From Lottia gigantea (taxonomy: Eukaryota > Mollusca > Gastropoda > Lottiidae), in the NCBI RefSeq assembly GCF_000327385.1, contig NW_008708898.1, positions 2,575,189-2,639,188 of the forward strand: a DNA stretch of 64,000 nt, in the 5' to 3' direction. Made by a program: the position numbers and the translations under genes. The notes beneath the pieces were generated by a model. That model was not told the DNA's origin, did not search any database, and saw nothing but the letters and a program-made list of their open reading frames with translations. Each line of letters starts with the position of its first letter. Position 1 is the stretch's first letter. This document shows, one piece after another, positions 38,001-51,459 of this stretch.

Positions 38001-40580
38001 CGCATCCCAACGACGATTCTGCAAAATCGTTAGCGTATATGTCTTTTTATAAAACATTGTAATGAATGTCCTGAATTCTGAAATCGACAAATCTCGAAGA
38101 TTTGTAATGTTTCACAGAAGAAGTAAGATTTTCGCCTATTGAGAGTTATAGATTAATGTCAACTTTATAAGAAAAAAGAACATAAGGATATTAACACTGT
38201 TCTTTGATGAAACACGTATAACATATACTTTAAATGACCATATAATTACATCCAGCGATTGCAAAGCAATTTACGCTCAGTAAATCAAGGGCTTTAACTC
38301 CGTTGTCGAATTCGATCCACTCAGAACTTCAAAGACGAATTCTAGGGTACTGCAAGGTATTACAAGATACGCTTTGACTGATTAGATTACAAATTGACAT
38401 CAAAGACAGAAAAAAAAATCAAAAATAATTTATAATTAATGATCTGTCGATTGCGTCGAATTTCTTTTGTTGATAAAACCTACACACTAAATTTAATAAA
38501 ATTCTGACAAAAACTTCTGCGTTCACAAGCCAATTGTGGATAGTAGGGCGAAAATAAAGTGCCGTCGCCATTCTGTTGTGGATGTGTACAGAAATGAAAT
38601 GCCGATAATGTTCAAGTGAAGATGGATGATAAGGCGAGTGTGAAAACTGCAATAATAGAAGATTTAGCTTATTTAAAAAAAGGTATATAAGTTACTACAA
38701 AGACCACACGAATTTACGAAGGCTTTGTGAAAATCTGCTTTACAAATACAGATATACGAACACGAAATATATTTAAAATATGTGTTCATCATTGGCATCT
38801 TCGATACTACGAAAAATTTGTTCTTTGTCGACTCTACATTTCAAAAGTGTCTTTTATCTCCAAATTCCTCAATGCTTCACGAAAATCAAATTGCTTTGTT
38901 GTACCTGGCATTTCTTTTCTCGTTCATGATCAAGTTATCGTTCAAAGGAAACTGGAATATTTTCCTACTCGAGCCTTTGAAAGTGTTACGTAAACACTTA
39001 AGCATGTAATTTAACACACTTATTAAGTTATTGAATGATTTTTTTTTTGTAAAATAGACATTTACTTCTTTGTTATTTAATAGTTTCTTTGGAAATGAAG
39101 CTGATGAAAAGAATGACTTATATCGATCTTTGGTGATCTCCATGTTTTTATACAATGTACATTATTGAACTGCAACGGGAAAGCCTGATTGATCCACGAC
39201 AATAAAATAACATAATGCATGACTGAATTTCTATTATTGAAAATAATACGATTTTCCTATCTGCCATTGTCTCTCATTTTAAACAGAACTATGCGAGCGG
39301 AATACGCAATGTTAATGATTTGATGAGACAGAATCGTATGTTTGCGGAGGAAGATAGAAATGTGGGGCAAAGATTTAAACCCTTTATAAATGAACTCGAA
39401 TCTGTGCACTAAATAAATCATTCCGTTTTATTTCCCTGTTTAATGTACTCTCCTGAGTGCGGACATTACTATAAGAAATTGGATGATTAAAACCGGTTTT
39501 TATTAGTGACGGATATCAACCACATAAAAGTTAATCTACCAAGATTGTTTCCATTGAAAAAATTTACTTTTAGTTTCGAACGGTTACGCAAGAGTTTGTT
39601 CAATCTATCTATCAATCTGTAACTAAATATAAAACCACATTGAGCCAACTGCCAGTAGCCGATAATTAAGTCGAATGATGTGAAATATTCTATTAAGAAA
39701 TCACTGCCTTGCCTAGTTTAATGATTCGCAATGTTTTCTTTTTGAAAAACTTTCAACAATTTGACAGAGCTATAATCTCAATAACACCGGCATTCTCTTC
39801 AGTTTAGATATTAACATTTTGTTCCATTCACCTATGGGAGTTTAATACTTAATACTTCCCGAAACTTCAAATATAAACTGGTTATTTACATGTACTTTTA
39901 AAACAATTTCAACACAAAGTGACAAGAGCAGGTGTTAAAGAGTACGAAATTTGATATGAAATACACAATTTCAAACTAGACATCAAGGGCAAAAATTATT
40001 TTCTTTCAGACTGTTGTTAAAAAGTCGTATTCTTGTATACCGTAAGCAGACGATTTCGTTTTACAAAACAAGCAATAAAACATTTCTACACAAATAAATA
40101 ATTCTTGAGAATACAGTCTTGATAGAATTTTGTGGAAAGGGAAAGTTCTGTCGTTTCAATTCGCGAATCAATTTTTTGTTGGAATGGAAAACTTGTTAAA
40201 TATGCAACCCTGCGATTAAAACGAAACAAAAATTGTTTCCATAGGTTAATATAATTAAGTCATTACGGCAACACCGTGTCTTAAACTAATTAATATCACA
40301 TTAGTACTCATCCATTGACTTGTGACATTGTAATCAGATTAACACAAGTAACAACAAGTACCAAATTAGATAAAATGTCATAATGTCACAAGATGTCGTA
40401 AGTGCTGTTCTACTTTTACACTCCTACGATACGTCTGAATAAGCAAACAGAATTACTGGTACGCGAGGATTTAAAATCCGTCACCAGAGTGCGAATGTGA
40501 CAACTTTTTTTTACATCACCGAGAGACGAATTGCACGACAAAGCAATAATTATCTTCTATATATATACATATGTATAATT
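35026..40580. other. No feature seen
   Basis: About 5.5 kb of AT-rich intergenic DNA. A 53-codon frame at 36231-36389 starts with a signal-peptide-like stretch (MVFVFLVAPVSRLHS) but has no other support. Confidence 0.45.
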
Positions 40581-40584
40581 AGAT

Positions 40585-40779
40585 CAATAACGCCGATAAA
40601 GATAGTTAATTTTACTGCCAACATGTTTCAATTTCATATTTTCAAGGCATAGTAACAATTGTTATTATTCTGACAAAAGTAGAATATAGTTAGATTAGAT
40701 CAATAGCATTTTATGACTTGAAAATATGAAATTGAAACATGTTGGCAGTAAAAATTAACTATCTTTATCGGCGTTATTG
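40585..40779. repeat. Near-perfect inverted repeat, 62-bp arms
   Basis: The left arm 40585-40646 and right arm 40717-40779 are reverse complements apart from a single extra base, with a 70-bp spacer. Each arm contains the block AACATGTTTCAATTTCAT or its complement. AT-rich dinucleotide tracts flank both sides. It is either a young fold-back or MITE insertion, or a recent inverted duplication. No coding capacity. Confidence 0.95.
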
Positions 40780-43700
40780 AAATATATATATACTCATACA
40801 ATTACCCTTCACAACAGTAACGTTTTAAAGTGATATGTATTATTCAAAGACGTCGAGGCGTATAATTCGCTTATAAATCTCAATATTCAGCCGGCAGAAT
40901 TTTTAGAATGAAAATTTACATTTGTCTCCAGATCGTTTTAATTATATTGATAAATTCATAATCGCGATACGAGTTACACCAGAGCATAATGGAATGAGCC
41001 TGGAACAGTGAAGCGAAATGAAACTGATCTCATTTCGTTATTAATTGATTAAATAATTTCTGATAGTTTTATATAAAAAAGGTTCTCCAAAAGGCTAAAT
41101 ATCCTATCAAATGTTACTGTAACAATATATTTTAACTAAAAAAAAATACTCTATTATATTCACAAAGAAAATGTACTGCTAGAAGATGATATCCTGTCAT
41201 GACTTTCATGATTTAACCCTAGTTTTATACAGACTATTAAATATGGATACTTAAACTCAAGGTCTACATCTTTTCACAGACATCTAGTAGTCATCATCCT
41301 GTCTCTATTCTTTCCCTTGACAATATTTTAATGTAATTATTATTATCGTTTCTAATATTGTTTCATAAGTGAAGCCAACTAAACAAGGAAGCAATATAAG
41401 GTTGTATCCTGGAAAGAGTTGATGTCGGCAACATTCGAAATTAAGGCATAACAAGATCTTTAATCTTCTTAACAATGTAATACATTCTCAAGACAATTAC
41501 AGCTTGAAATCAAATTAGCATTTGATAATCTATGTTTTTTATACTTCGAGAACTCCCGAGTGATTTCCGCAAATCAGCTTACCGATTTTCCTGACGTGTT
41601 AGATGTTTTACTACCATCGAGCAAACAGAAGTTTTGAATATCAAAAAAGCTCAAACATGCTAATAGATCTTTTTTTAAAATATCGTCGACTAGTGATTTA
41701 TGCTGACGTTCATCCGATAAAATCACATGCGAAGTGAATCTAACAACTAGCTAAACTGTAACAAAGGGCAAAGTTTCTAGTATAATAATATATAAATAAA
41801 TTAAAATGCGAGGTCAAAGAGCTTCGCGATCAATCTTTACGCATAGTACTATAAAATTGATTATTCATTGATATGGGTTTATTGCTATACTTACTGGTAT
41901 ACTCATTATAACAATATAATATTACTTATAAAACTACCTACTTATTTATTTTTCAAGATAGAGAAATTAATTTCCGAGCGAAGGAAATTGTCTAAAGCCA
42001 TATTTTCTCATAATTGAAGTTTAAAGATACAACGTCCGCAATGCATTAGTTTCAATTTTATTATGAGTCGACTAGAAACACGTAAAATTTGAAATTACGG
42101 GAAGCACAGACGTTGAAATTCCAAGCACAATGGTCCTCGTACTAGAAATCAGAATGGTGCAAAGAGAAGGTATGGTTGAGATGAATACACAAAGACTGGG
42201 GAACGTTTTTTGTTAGTTTTAAGTGATAATATTATTATCTAACATAACCTTAATAATGAACTCTTGTCTTTGTAGTAGTTCAGATCAGAAAAGATAAGGG
42301 TTTATGTTAGCTTTGATCGAAACTACATGATACGAATGAGCCAGTTCAGAACTTACGCATGCGGAACACAATAATTCCCCTCTTCCGCCTCGGGATAAAC
42401 AACGTCGATTTAACATGACAAAAGCGATGGAAAAGGGATATAATGTAAAAGGGTTAACTACATTGACAGTTATCCATTTATGATTTAGAAAGCAAGTTTT
42501 CTCAGTTCATGGCGTATATCACGAGTCTGGCGTTTGTAAATGTAGTAAACCCTTTGTAAGAGACTGTCACGGTAAATCGGCGTTGTTTACCCCGAAACGG
42601 GAGTAGGGAATTATCGTTTTGCGCAGGCGTACGTATAGTTCCGGACTCGCTTTTTAGACGGACTTCAATTAGAGTATACATAAGTAACGAAGGAACAATA
42701 GAAACAATTCTCACATGAAACTGAAAGTGAGCAGCAGCACCAGGCGGGAAATATAGTATCGCTTCTCTTCAAATATTTGCCAAAAATGTGTTTGAAATGA
42801 ACCACCCTTGTCATGGAAATTAAACGATAGTAAAATAGTGAGAACAAAATCGTCAAGGCTTCAACTTTGATTCCATGTCCCAACGCGATGAATTTTGATA
42901 TTGAAGAAGTCGCCTCTTTAAGCTTTCAAAACCAACACTCCAGAAAACATGTTTCTATTTAGGAGTTAACTTCACACATTTCTTGCAGTTAGCGTAGAAT
43001 TGGAATAAAACGATGAAATTGATTATTTCATATAATTACATCAACTGCCAGGACCAATAAGGCAATTTTAATTTCTTTCAATTATTTCTTTTTAACAAAT
43101 GTTACATTGACCTTCATTTTGCAGTATTTCTTATTTCAAATAGATGCTTGGGTTCGATAAAATATTTTGTTACGTTAGTTAATTGTAGGCTACATCTCGA
43201 CAAGTTGAAGGTTCAAGAATTCTAAAGTAGGGCATTTCATTTCATTAGTTTTAACTAGATGAAGCGGTTATGTTATTCAATTGTATTGCTCAACATATTG
43301 CAAGAACCAGATTTCGATTTCCTCAAGAATTTCACAGTCTAGAGTAACCAACTTCGTGTTGCTGAATATGAATGAGATTTTCCAATCTTATTAGCCAATT
43401 CCATTTGGTAAGATAACTCGGTTAATATGTTAAAATAATCTGATATTGGCGGTATGTTTTGAATGTGAAAATTAAAGGGATTTATCCTCTAAATATTTGT
43501 CAACAATTAAATGTCAACAATAAACAAAACTAGATATACTCTATCCATAAAATAATTCAAAATAAATTAATACAACTGTCCACTAGGTTTTATGTGTATC
43601 GAGAACACTAGTATATACTCCATTCCGATCATAGTCCTTTTTTTGATTCCTGTGATATCAGAAAATTTGATAGGTTAACAGCATCTTTTGAGTATTAGCA

Positions 43701-44480
43701 TGCGCCTGTTTACAGCGACTACTAACCTTGCATGGCCCATATGCAGTTGACCTAAACTTCAAGCTTGGCAAGAAATAGTATGTGTACTGTACACGGAACA
43801 TGTTCTAAGATATCACCTCACAAAGTAACAGTTCATTCCCATTTTGTATTAAGACGACAATTTAGAGGACTTCATCGCAGGCACACTTTTTTCGTGCGGC
43901 TTCATCTATTTAGATTTCTTTGTTTTTTCTCTATAATTAAACAATTTCAATATGTATTCTATAGAGACGTTTTTAAAACTCTTTGAAATGACTGAAAAAA
44001 AATTTAAAATCTAATTTCTCTAATATGATGAGGTTAAAAGTAAAATGTAAAACTCAGAAGAATTGCGAGAATAAAGCCGCCAGTAATTAATCGTATGAGT
44101 TCATGTTCGACGACTTATAAATGTTGTGAATTAGAACGATTCGCCTACTCGATATAATAAACTAGTACAGACAATAGTGAGAAGCCTGGTAGCTTGTTAA
44201 CCAGTTATTAAAGGACAACCAAACTGTATTTTATAATCGGAGGGTGTTTAATATTTCGTTCTTGCTGCCCAAACACAATTTGTTTTACCATTTTCTATTA
44301 ACCTAAAATTACCTTCAATAATAAACAAAATAAGGCAGTGACGCAATCGTCTCGTCTGTCTAATTAGCTAATTTTGATGGCGGATAATTAGACAATTTCT
44401 TGTATGCAATTAATTTCCAATTGTTCATGTAAATATTGTGTTATTATCAGCAAATCGACAAATTATAAAATAAAACTGTT
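40780..44480. other. No feature seen
   Basis: AT-rich intergenic DNA. A slightly GC-richer stretch at 42500-42880 has overlapping short minus frames without recognisable motifs. Confidence 0.45.
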
Positions 44481-44484
44481 GTTC

Positions 44485-44945
44485 ATGCTGATGGATGACT
44501 GAAGATGATGCTTATTCCCAGATGATGATGATGGCGATAACTGAATGAAAATGATGACTTGATGATAATGCTCACTGAATGATGACTAGATGAGGATGAT
44601 GACTCGATGATAGTAATGGCTGGATGATCGTGATGACTGTATGGTAGTGTTGACAGAATGACGACAGTGATGACTAGAAGGTGGTGATTACGTGATGTTG
44701 ATGGTGATGACTGGATGATGGTTATGACTGATTGATGCATGGTTGTTAGTAAGGATACTGGCAGACTATGGTGAAGCTGCAAGATGACTGGTGATCTCCA
44801 TATCGATCTTTAGTAATCAGGATGCTGCAGTTTTGCGTCGGGTGATGTGTCTGACTTGATTGCAAAGCCGGATAATGGTACCGATTGGATGATGAAGACA
44901 GGCTATGGTGATTCTGGAAGATGACTAGCGATCATGCTCGACAAT
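44485..44945. repeat. Degenerate GATGACTGGATGATG tandem repeat
   Basis: An irregular tandem array of about 20-24 bp units based on GATGACTGGATGATGATG, strongly diverged. The 99-codon His/Ser-rich minus frame (44483-44782) is a by-product of the TGATGA composition. Confidence 0.85.
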
Positions 44946-45547
44946 AGATTGCTTTAGTGTCACATTCCCTATTACGAAATGAAGACTTTATAGTTTCTAT
45001 ACATCATAAGAATCAAATTAGTTTTTCTGGAGTAGGAACATGAATGTAAAGTACAGATAGGTGAAGATGGTTAAAAGTATTTCGAGGACTTTTGAGAGTA
45101 ATACTACGCCCAAATATAAACTTAGATACAAGGGTTTTGAAATACAAAATACGCCACTGGGTATATAAAACTAATGACATGAGTTATGTAAGCTATAGTC
45201 AACTCAATTCTATAAGCAGATGTAAGTTACATTGATTGACAGCATAGTTCCATAAAAACTACACTGGCTGTCAAATATTGAAGACCAATTGACAGGTATA
45301 CCTGCCAGATGTTCTTAACGAGTAATGAACGCTATGGAAGTGTTAAAACGTTTAAAAGCGTGTAGGCTAATGGTTAGAAAAAGGCTAGGGTTGTATTCCA
45401 AGCCAGTGAACCACCGCCACTAATAAATGTGTTGTCTCCCTTTTTAGATCAAATAAATAACGATGGAATCTTAAAATTGTAATCCAAACAACCCTACCCA
45501 ACTGAATGGTTTAGCCTCACATAGATTACTGTATCTCACCTTGAAAG

Positions 45548-45880
45548 TGAGGAAATGAGTGAGGAAGTGAGTTTCACGTCCTACTTCATGGGCACGGGCA
45601 TCAGTCTGCAGTGAGGGGAATTTTGCCAGAACATTATCAATAATCTAGATTTTCGACTGTGAAGGGACCTTTGACGTTCTTTATATGTAGCACATGTGGT
45701 CTGGGTTTATGGCCCCATCCGAACGAATGGACACTTTTTCCTTTTCAGCCCCTTTGATCTGTATCACTGACAGGGGGAAACGCAGTTGAAAAATCCAAAA
45801 GGTATTATCTCGACCTAGGCCCGGATTGAATCCTGGACTTTCGGTAAGCGAGCAAGTGTTTAACTCACTGAGTCACCGAA
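45548..45880 (-). repeat. tRNA-derived SINE, copy 4 (nearly full length)
   Basis: Same family and orientation as the 19-kb copy. The minus strand starts near 45880 with GGTGACTCAGTGAGTTAAAC (A-box region) and GGATTCAATCC (B box). The body and GGACGTGAAACTC end follow. It is more diverged than the 19-kb copy. No convincing target-site duplication was identified. Confidence 0.88.
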
Positions 45881-46648
45881 TGAGAGGAATGGGGCACACT
45901 GGTACTTTGAATATGTTACATTAAAATATCGCAATAACATGTATACTCAGCTATAACCATGACTCATCAAGGTAGTTGACAGGAATCCTATATAAAACCA
46001 TTTGCACCAGGTGTTCAATGTATAGAATTAATAAAGCGAATTTAATAAATATAGCAACACACGTTCTTTCTCAGAATTAATATATTCTATTGCGATGGCA
46101 TCAATTGAATTCGATCTCGATTTCAAGGTTAGGATGTATTGGTATTGGTTTTATGATCAAATATATCAAATGTCCTTTTCACCTCTTTACGTTTATCCAT
46201 ACTTTAGATTACAGGGCCGAAACTACATAAAGTCCAATGCCTCACGACGAATTCCACCCCGCACTTGCAAAAAGAATAAAATATATGTAAAGGAGAATAT
46301 TTTCGAAAATTGTAATTCGTAATTTCATATGATGTATACCGAAAGGTATAAAAAAAATTATCGCCCTGTTTGCGGAAAAATATTTTTGCCTCATAAAAAT
46401 GACCCTTGACCAATTCCAAAATACAAAAAAATAAGTGAGTAGTCAAATTTGAATCTGTCAGACATTAAAACGACACGTACAGTAACTGTTAAGTTTCTAA
46501 AGATATAAGGCAAGAATTATAGATTAAGATCTTTTAACAAATTTTCTTCTATTATGGAGCAGACATACTTTGTCTGTGAAAACCTAAAAACTGTTAAGTT
46601 TATTTTTTATATTTAATATTATTCGAACTGCTCAACTAAAAAAAACAA

Positions 46649-46830
46649 CATTCGTTTGTTTCAGTGGAAACATTTAAGATCTAATAACAATGTGAAAGAC
46701 GACGAGCGATCGATTTTAAATGTCGGACATGTGTTTCCGTGAAGAAGAAGTAGTAATACTGAAATAAGTTTTGAATATCGTGTATTAGTTGAGTAGATTG
46801 TTCAGACCTACAGTTGGTTACACGGTATCA
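46649..46830 (+). promoter_or_regulatory. Probable 5'UTR with acceptor-like site upstream of the receptor exon
   Basis: A T-rich tract ending TTCGTTTGTTTCAG at 46664 lies 166 bp before the start codon, suggesting that the coding exon begins with 5'UTR spliced from an upstream non-coding exon. That exon was not located. Confidence 0.4.
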
Positions 46831-47424
46831 ATGAAGAAACTATGGACGAAGAAATGCAAGGAACAGGAAATGATTGTTCCTAAGTTGATTTCTATGATGC
46901 CTGACGATTCGATGGGGACGTCAAAATTATACCGGAAAACATCGGAAGAAAATGAAAATACAACAATGGGAGCATATTCAACAAATATTACTCTGCCGCG
47001 GGAAATGACTTTCAATGATGATAATTTGGTTTCAGTTATAGCATATTCTTGCCTTTTTGTGATCGCTGCAGCAGGGAATTTAACCGTCTTCATAACTTTG
47101 TTAAGAAATAGAGGATTTAAATCTCGAGTGAATAGTTTCATCATGCATTTATCTGTGGCAGACTTAATCGTCGCATTCATTATGTTACCGATGGAAACAG
47201 CCTGGCATATAACAGTGTCTTGGAAAGCTGGTGATTTTACGTGTAGATTAATGATGTTTTTCAGAGCATTTGGATTTTATTTATCTTCATTCATTCTTGT
47301 GACTATAAGTTTAGATAGGTATTTTTCTATAGTTCATCCGCTCAGCATTCACGACGCAGAAAAACGGGGTAAAATTATGCTCACTATTGCCTGGATATTG
47401 AGTGTGGTTGCCAGTCTTCCGCAA
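46831..47424 (+). CDS. GnRH/AKH/corazonin-type GPCR, first coding exon (partial: N-terminus to TM4)
   Basis: A class A peptide receptor of the gonadotropin-releasing hormone/adipokinetic hormone/corazonin receptor superfamily, expected in the plasma membrane. From the ATG at 46831 the exon encodes 198 residues. The N-terminal tail has two N-glycosylation sequons (NTT at 43, NIT at 52). TM1 is about 67-91 with the conserved GN at 82-83; TM2 about 102-122 with LSVADL; Cys138 is the extracellular disulfide Cys; TM3 contains FFRAFGFYLSSF and DRY at 162-164; TM4 contains the conserved Trp188 and ends SLPQ. An in-frame stop at 46786 bounds the frame upstream. A second ATG at 46870 is an alternative start. 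The GTAAGT donor begins at 47425, phase 0. TM5-7 are missing from this exon. The exact ligand cannot be told from this half. Confidence 0.92.
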
Positions 47425-49450
47425 GTAAGTCAAACTTAATTTTCCTAATATTCCAGTCGCTTTTGTTCGCTCCAGTGGAGTGATTATCTTCAAAGATTCA
47501 TTCATTGCTTTTGTGGCTGGCGAAAATTGGCATCAGATAAGAGTCGTAAGTTCAGCAGAGGAACACCATCGGCTTGTCACGTAAATACCCTATGGAAAGT
47601 AATGATCTCTGTTCAGGTTTGAAAGCATGTTCGGGCCATAGCGGGTTATCGGCCTGCCAATCATGTATTGAACTGTCAGAAACTTGGGTTACTTCGATAG
47701 CATGATACTTGTAAGGTGGCTAGTTTCACTGAGGAGTAGTGAAGGCTCAGTGTGATTGGCACTTAACATGTATGCCCGGGTTCGTTCTCAGTTCAGATCG
47801 AAATAGTACAATCACACTCCTAACTCTATCACTGTTGTACATCTATGATGATGCTAACGCTACAGTTTATGCACATTGAAGCTTTATCAAAAATGGCTGA
47901 AAGACTCGATATAATTTCATCTATTTCATATGATTAGTTTGTTATACTTCTTACTTCCTTTATCAGTAAAAAATCGACTTACTACAATAGGAAATAAAAC
48001 CAATAAAACTAACGTTAGTCGTAGATACTAATTTATTTTCAAGATTGACAGGCGAAAGTTAATAATAATACAGAAGTCTAAAAGCTGTAAATTGAGTATT
48101 TTTATAATAGTGGGGTAATTATGTAGTGTGGCGTGGGAAGAATCGTGAAAATTAAAGTAGATTGCTTTCTGATTAACATCATCTTCCAATCAAATTCATG
48201 AACATCCCAAATCCTTAAAAGGTTCAGATTCTTCCTTAAAAATATTTTTCATAAGGGATCCGATAGCCTAAATGACAGAAGTACATAATACACCATTATT
48301 TTCATACGTTCTATTTGTGGCAGTCTCTATAAAGGATAATCTCATGTTCATTAAAAGAAAGTGGTGTAAGACGAAGCCTACACAAATATTAATGTCTCAT
48401 GTTGATGAAAGCAATCACCTCGAACGTAATAGTCATGTTTCCACCCCCACACAACCACCATTACCGAGTCCCTGAGAATATTTGTGCAAAAATATGGTTT
48501 GAATGCGTGATATATGATAATCAATATAAAAAGGAGGCTGACATCGAATTAATTATAAAGGGACGCAAGTGAGTGCTTTCAGGGAAAAGTCATAACCTAG
48601 CCCACTATAAAATATAAGATGTGGTATTGTGGAGAACCTAAGATTTCATGCCCTAAATCGTAACTATATTTTAAACATATCCCTATAGTAGAACTACTTG
48701 CAATCACGATCGAACACTATTTTCGACGAGTAAGTCGATCAAACGTTTATTAGTCCTTTCAAACAATCAAGAAGCTCAGCGCACCGGTTCGCTCTTATTC
48801 CCCCCATTTTCATTTTCGCGTGAGATATTGCTGGAAATTGAAATCTTTTCACGAAAACCCATATTTGTTATAATGATGCTGAAATCAGAAATTTTTGTAT
48901 GTTTAGTTTCAAACTTTTCCGACCAATGTAGACATCACAAGAAAACATGATGGTTTTATAGGGCCTTAGTTGAAAAAACGTAAAATTTTACTCATTTTTT
49001 CACCCTGAGATCATTAATTGAAATATTATTTTCAATCTTCACATTTTTGATGAAATACAATTTATTTCTGTTTTTTTTATATTGAAATTTCTGGACAATC
49101 AACTTTGAGGGTTTACAGTAGTAATGACCATTGATTATTCAACCTTGTCAAAGAATGTTAAAAATCTGACAGGATAAGATGTAGTACTACATTAGTCTGT
49201 CAGACCACTGTTTATCGTGTGATTGTAGAGATATAAACTGATTGAGAAATAACCTGCAGCATGTTTTCAGAAGCATTTTAACCTTGAGGTAATCTCAATA
49301 AGTTGGTATTTAGTGGTTGCAATATAATGATAATTGATAAAGCGATCATATTTCGTAAATATTTTATTTCAGAAATTGTTTAGTTAAGAATCATAAGCTA
49401 TTATCATCTTACAGGTCAATTAGTTCAAAAGGATTTAGGTAAAAGGAGGG
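47425..49450. other. Start of receptor intron 1; no exon seen
   Basis: The donor GTAAGT opens the intron. I looked for the TM4-TM5 continuation (hydrophobic run with a QC.TF-like loop) and did not find it. Around 47740-47810 a B-box-like GGGTTCGTTCTC follows tRNA-like sequence and may be an old SINE, not strong enough to call. Frame 48272-48475 is unrecognised. Confidence 0.5.
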
Positions 49451-49459
49451 TTTGATTCT

Positions 49460-50180
49460 CACATGCACAGGTTAGGACAGCAAGAATAGACCATTTCTAT
49501 ACGCTCACAATTGCTCGCAAACACTCTACAAGGCACAATTATTGACTGATTTCGACGAAACTTGGTGTGGTTGTTTATAATAACCCAAGGATGAACCTTA
49601 TCGGAAATCAAAAAATATTTTGTATGAGTTATTGCCCCTGTTCTTGAAAACACGTTCAATTTTTAACTCGTAAACACCCCAGAAGGCACAAATCTTGATT
49701 TAGATGAAACTTGGTGTGAGTGTTTGTTATCACCCAAGGATGAACCCTATTGAAAATTAGAATAATCGAAAAATAATTAGTATGAGTTATTGCACTTGTT
49801 CTTGAAATTGCGTTCAATTTTTAGCACGTAAACACTCTAGAAGGCACAATTCTTGGCGGATTTTGACGAAACTTGGTGTGAGTGTTTGTAATCACCCAAG
49901 GGTGAATCCTATCGAAAAATATTTAGTATGAGTTATTGCCCTTATTCTTGAAAACGCGTTCGATTTTTAGCTCGTAAACGCTCTAGAAGGTTCAATTATT
50001 GACAGATTTTGACTTGGCGTGAGTGTATGTAATCACCGTAGGATGAACCCTATCGAAAATCAGAAAAAAATTAGTATGAGTTACTAACTGCCCTTTTTCT
50101 TAAAAACGCATTCAGGTTTTAGCCTGTAAACACTCTAAATGGCCCAATTCTTGACAGAATTTGATGAAACTTGGTAATAT
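49460..50180 (-). repeat. Tandem array of ~141-162 bp core repeats, pearl-like family
   Basis: Five copies are anchored by GAAACTTGGTGTGAG (about 49558, 49707, 49869, 50011, 50167), spaced 141-162 bp, each with CACCCAAGGATGAACCCTATCG, AGTATGAGTTATTGCC and CTCGTAAACACTCTAGAAGG. The reverse complement matches the repeats at 59760-60140. Molluscan pearl elements, linked to Helentron/Helitron-type mobile elements, have such ~150-160 bp core arrays. Here only the core array is recognisable, without the shared head and tail. Confidence 0.85.
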
Positions 50181-50835
50181 TATTCTGTATCGCCTCAAAA
50201 AGTCTGAAGGTTGAATATTTCATACTGGTAATTGTTACTGTACTGGCAAATCAAATATTTCTTATTTATAGACGTTCTGTCGAGGGCTTTCATTGGCTGT
50301 ATTGAACAGCGTACAATCCAATCAAATCAATCTATACAAATTTCTGTGATACATGAAAGGTGAATATTAAAGTCAAGGTATAAGACCAAGTTCGTAATAG
50401 CTTGACACTGTGATGATGAGTCTGGATATGCTAGGTATTTTTCTTCTGTTCTGATTTAGATAAAATAATTACTTGCCTAATTGGTTAGTTTGGACGGTAC
50501 TGAATGCCTTAAGTTTAGGTTACTCTGAAGGAAGTTTTGGTTTTTCTTTTGCTAATAACAAGGAAAAACATAACCTAGATATTTTATAGCTTCAAACAAT
50601 AAGAACATATATAAATTGTAGAATTTATTTGTCGATCAAGCTCACAATGAATAAATAGATTGACATTGTCCCCCTGAATTCCCGAACAACACACATCATC
50701 CACAACAGTTGGGGATTTAATGAGCGTTCATTAAATCGATGTATTGTACTTTCCTTAATTCAAATCTCAAATAAAGCTATTTCGTTTTTTTGAGATTGTC
50801 AAGTCGTTTCTGTAGAGATAATTTTAAATTGTCTG

Positions 50836-51137
50836 ATTTTAAAGAGACAGTTCGCCCTTTTACAGGTTGTTTTTGGTCTTGATTATATGTATATAGTCTT
50901 CAGGAGTACAAGATATGACTTAATCGCACAATTCCTACAAAAAATATCCCAAACTAGAAATTTAACTTTCTATTTCTATATATAATATGTCTCAAGAAAA
51001 GACGAGTCGTCGAATAATTATGGACATGGATTTGAAGGCTCAGTTAAGATGTGATGATAAGCTTAGCTAAAAACAATCCCGTTTCTGAGACTATGGTACG
51101 ATTGTTCAAGGGGGTGGTGAATCTGTCCCTTTAAAAT
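50836..51137 (-). mobile_element. MITE-like element, family A, copy 1 (302 bp)
   Basis: The ends are inverted repeats of about 20 bp: ATTTTAAAGAGACAG..TTCGCC at the left, and the complement of ATTTTAAAGGGACAGATTC at the right. The interior (read on minus) contains CTCAGAAACGGGATTGTTTT, AGCCTTCAAATCCATG and GGAATTGTGCGATT, shared with copies at 58551 and 60975. It has no coding capacity, so it would be a non-autonomous DNA transposon. The superfamily is not identified because the target duplication is unclear. Confidence 0.8.
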
Positions 51138-51459
51138 ATCGGATAGTTCTACTTCTCTTTGTTTTAGAAATTGGTTTAAAAAGTAAATCTTAGATATTTA
51201 TTTTTTAAAAGCAAAACCAAAGTTGGACAAACTATGGTTTTTTTCTATGAGAGAACAATTAGTGTCTTTCTTCGTGACGCTTTCAATAGACATCAAACGA
51301 TAACCGCCTCCGTAGACATCAAATAAGGGATGTATTTAACCAAATCATTTTTATATTTCAATTTTTTTAAATTAATTTTTTCTTTGTTTATTTTTTTCTT
51401 TTTGACAAATTCTCCTCATTTGCCTGATGTACGGCTTTGCATGTTAATTTACACGGCAG

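Noticed and set aside
44483-44782. 99-codon His/Ser-rich minus frame
   Set aside because: Translation of the degenerate GATGACTGGATGATG array; low-complexity by-product.
46818-47180. 120-codon minus frame
   Set aside because: Antisense shadow of the receptor exon.
47311-47505. 64-codon minus frame
   Set aside because: Antisense to the receptor exon end and its intron; no homology.
47640-47830. tRNA or SINE on the basis of GGGTTCGTTCTC
   Set aside because: Only a loose B-box match; no A box, body or second copy in the window.
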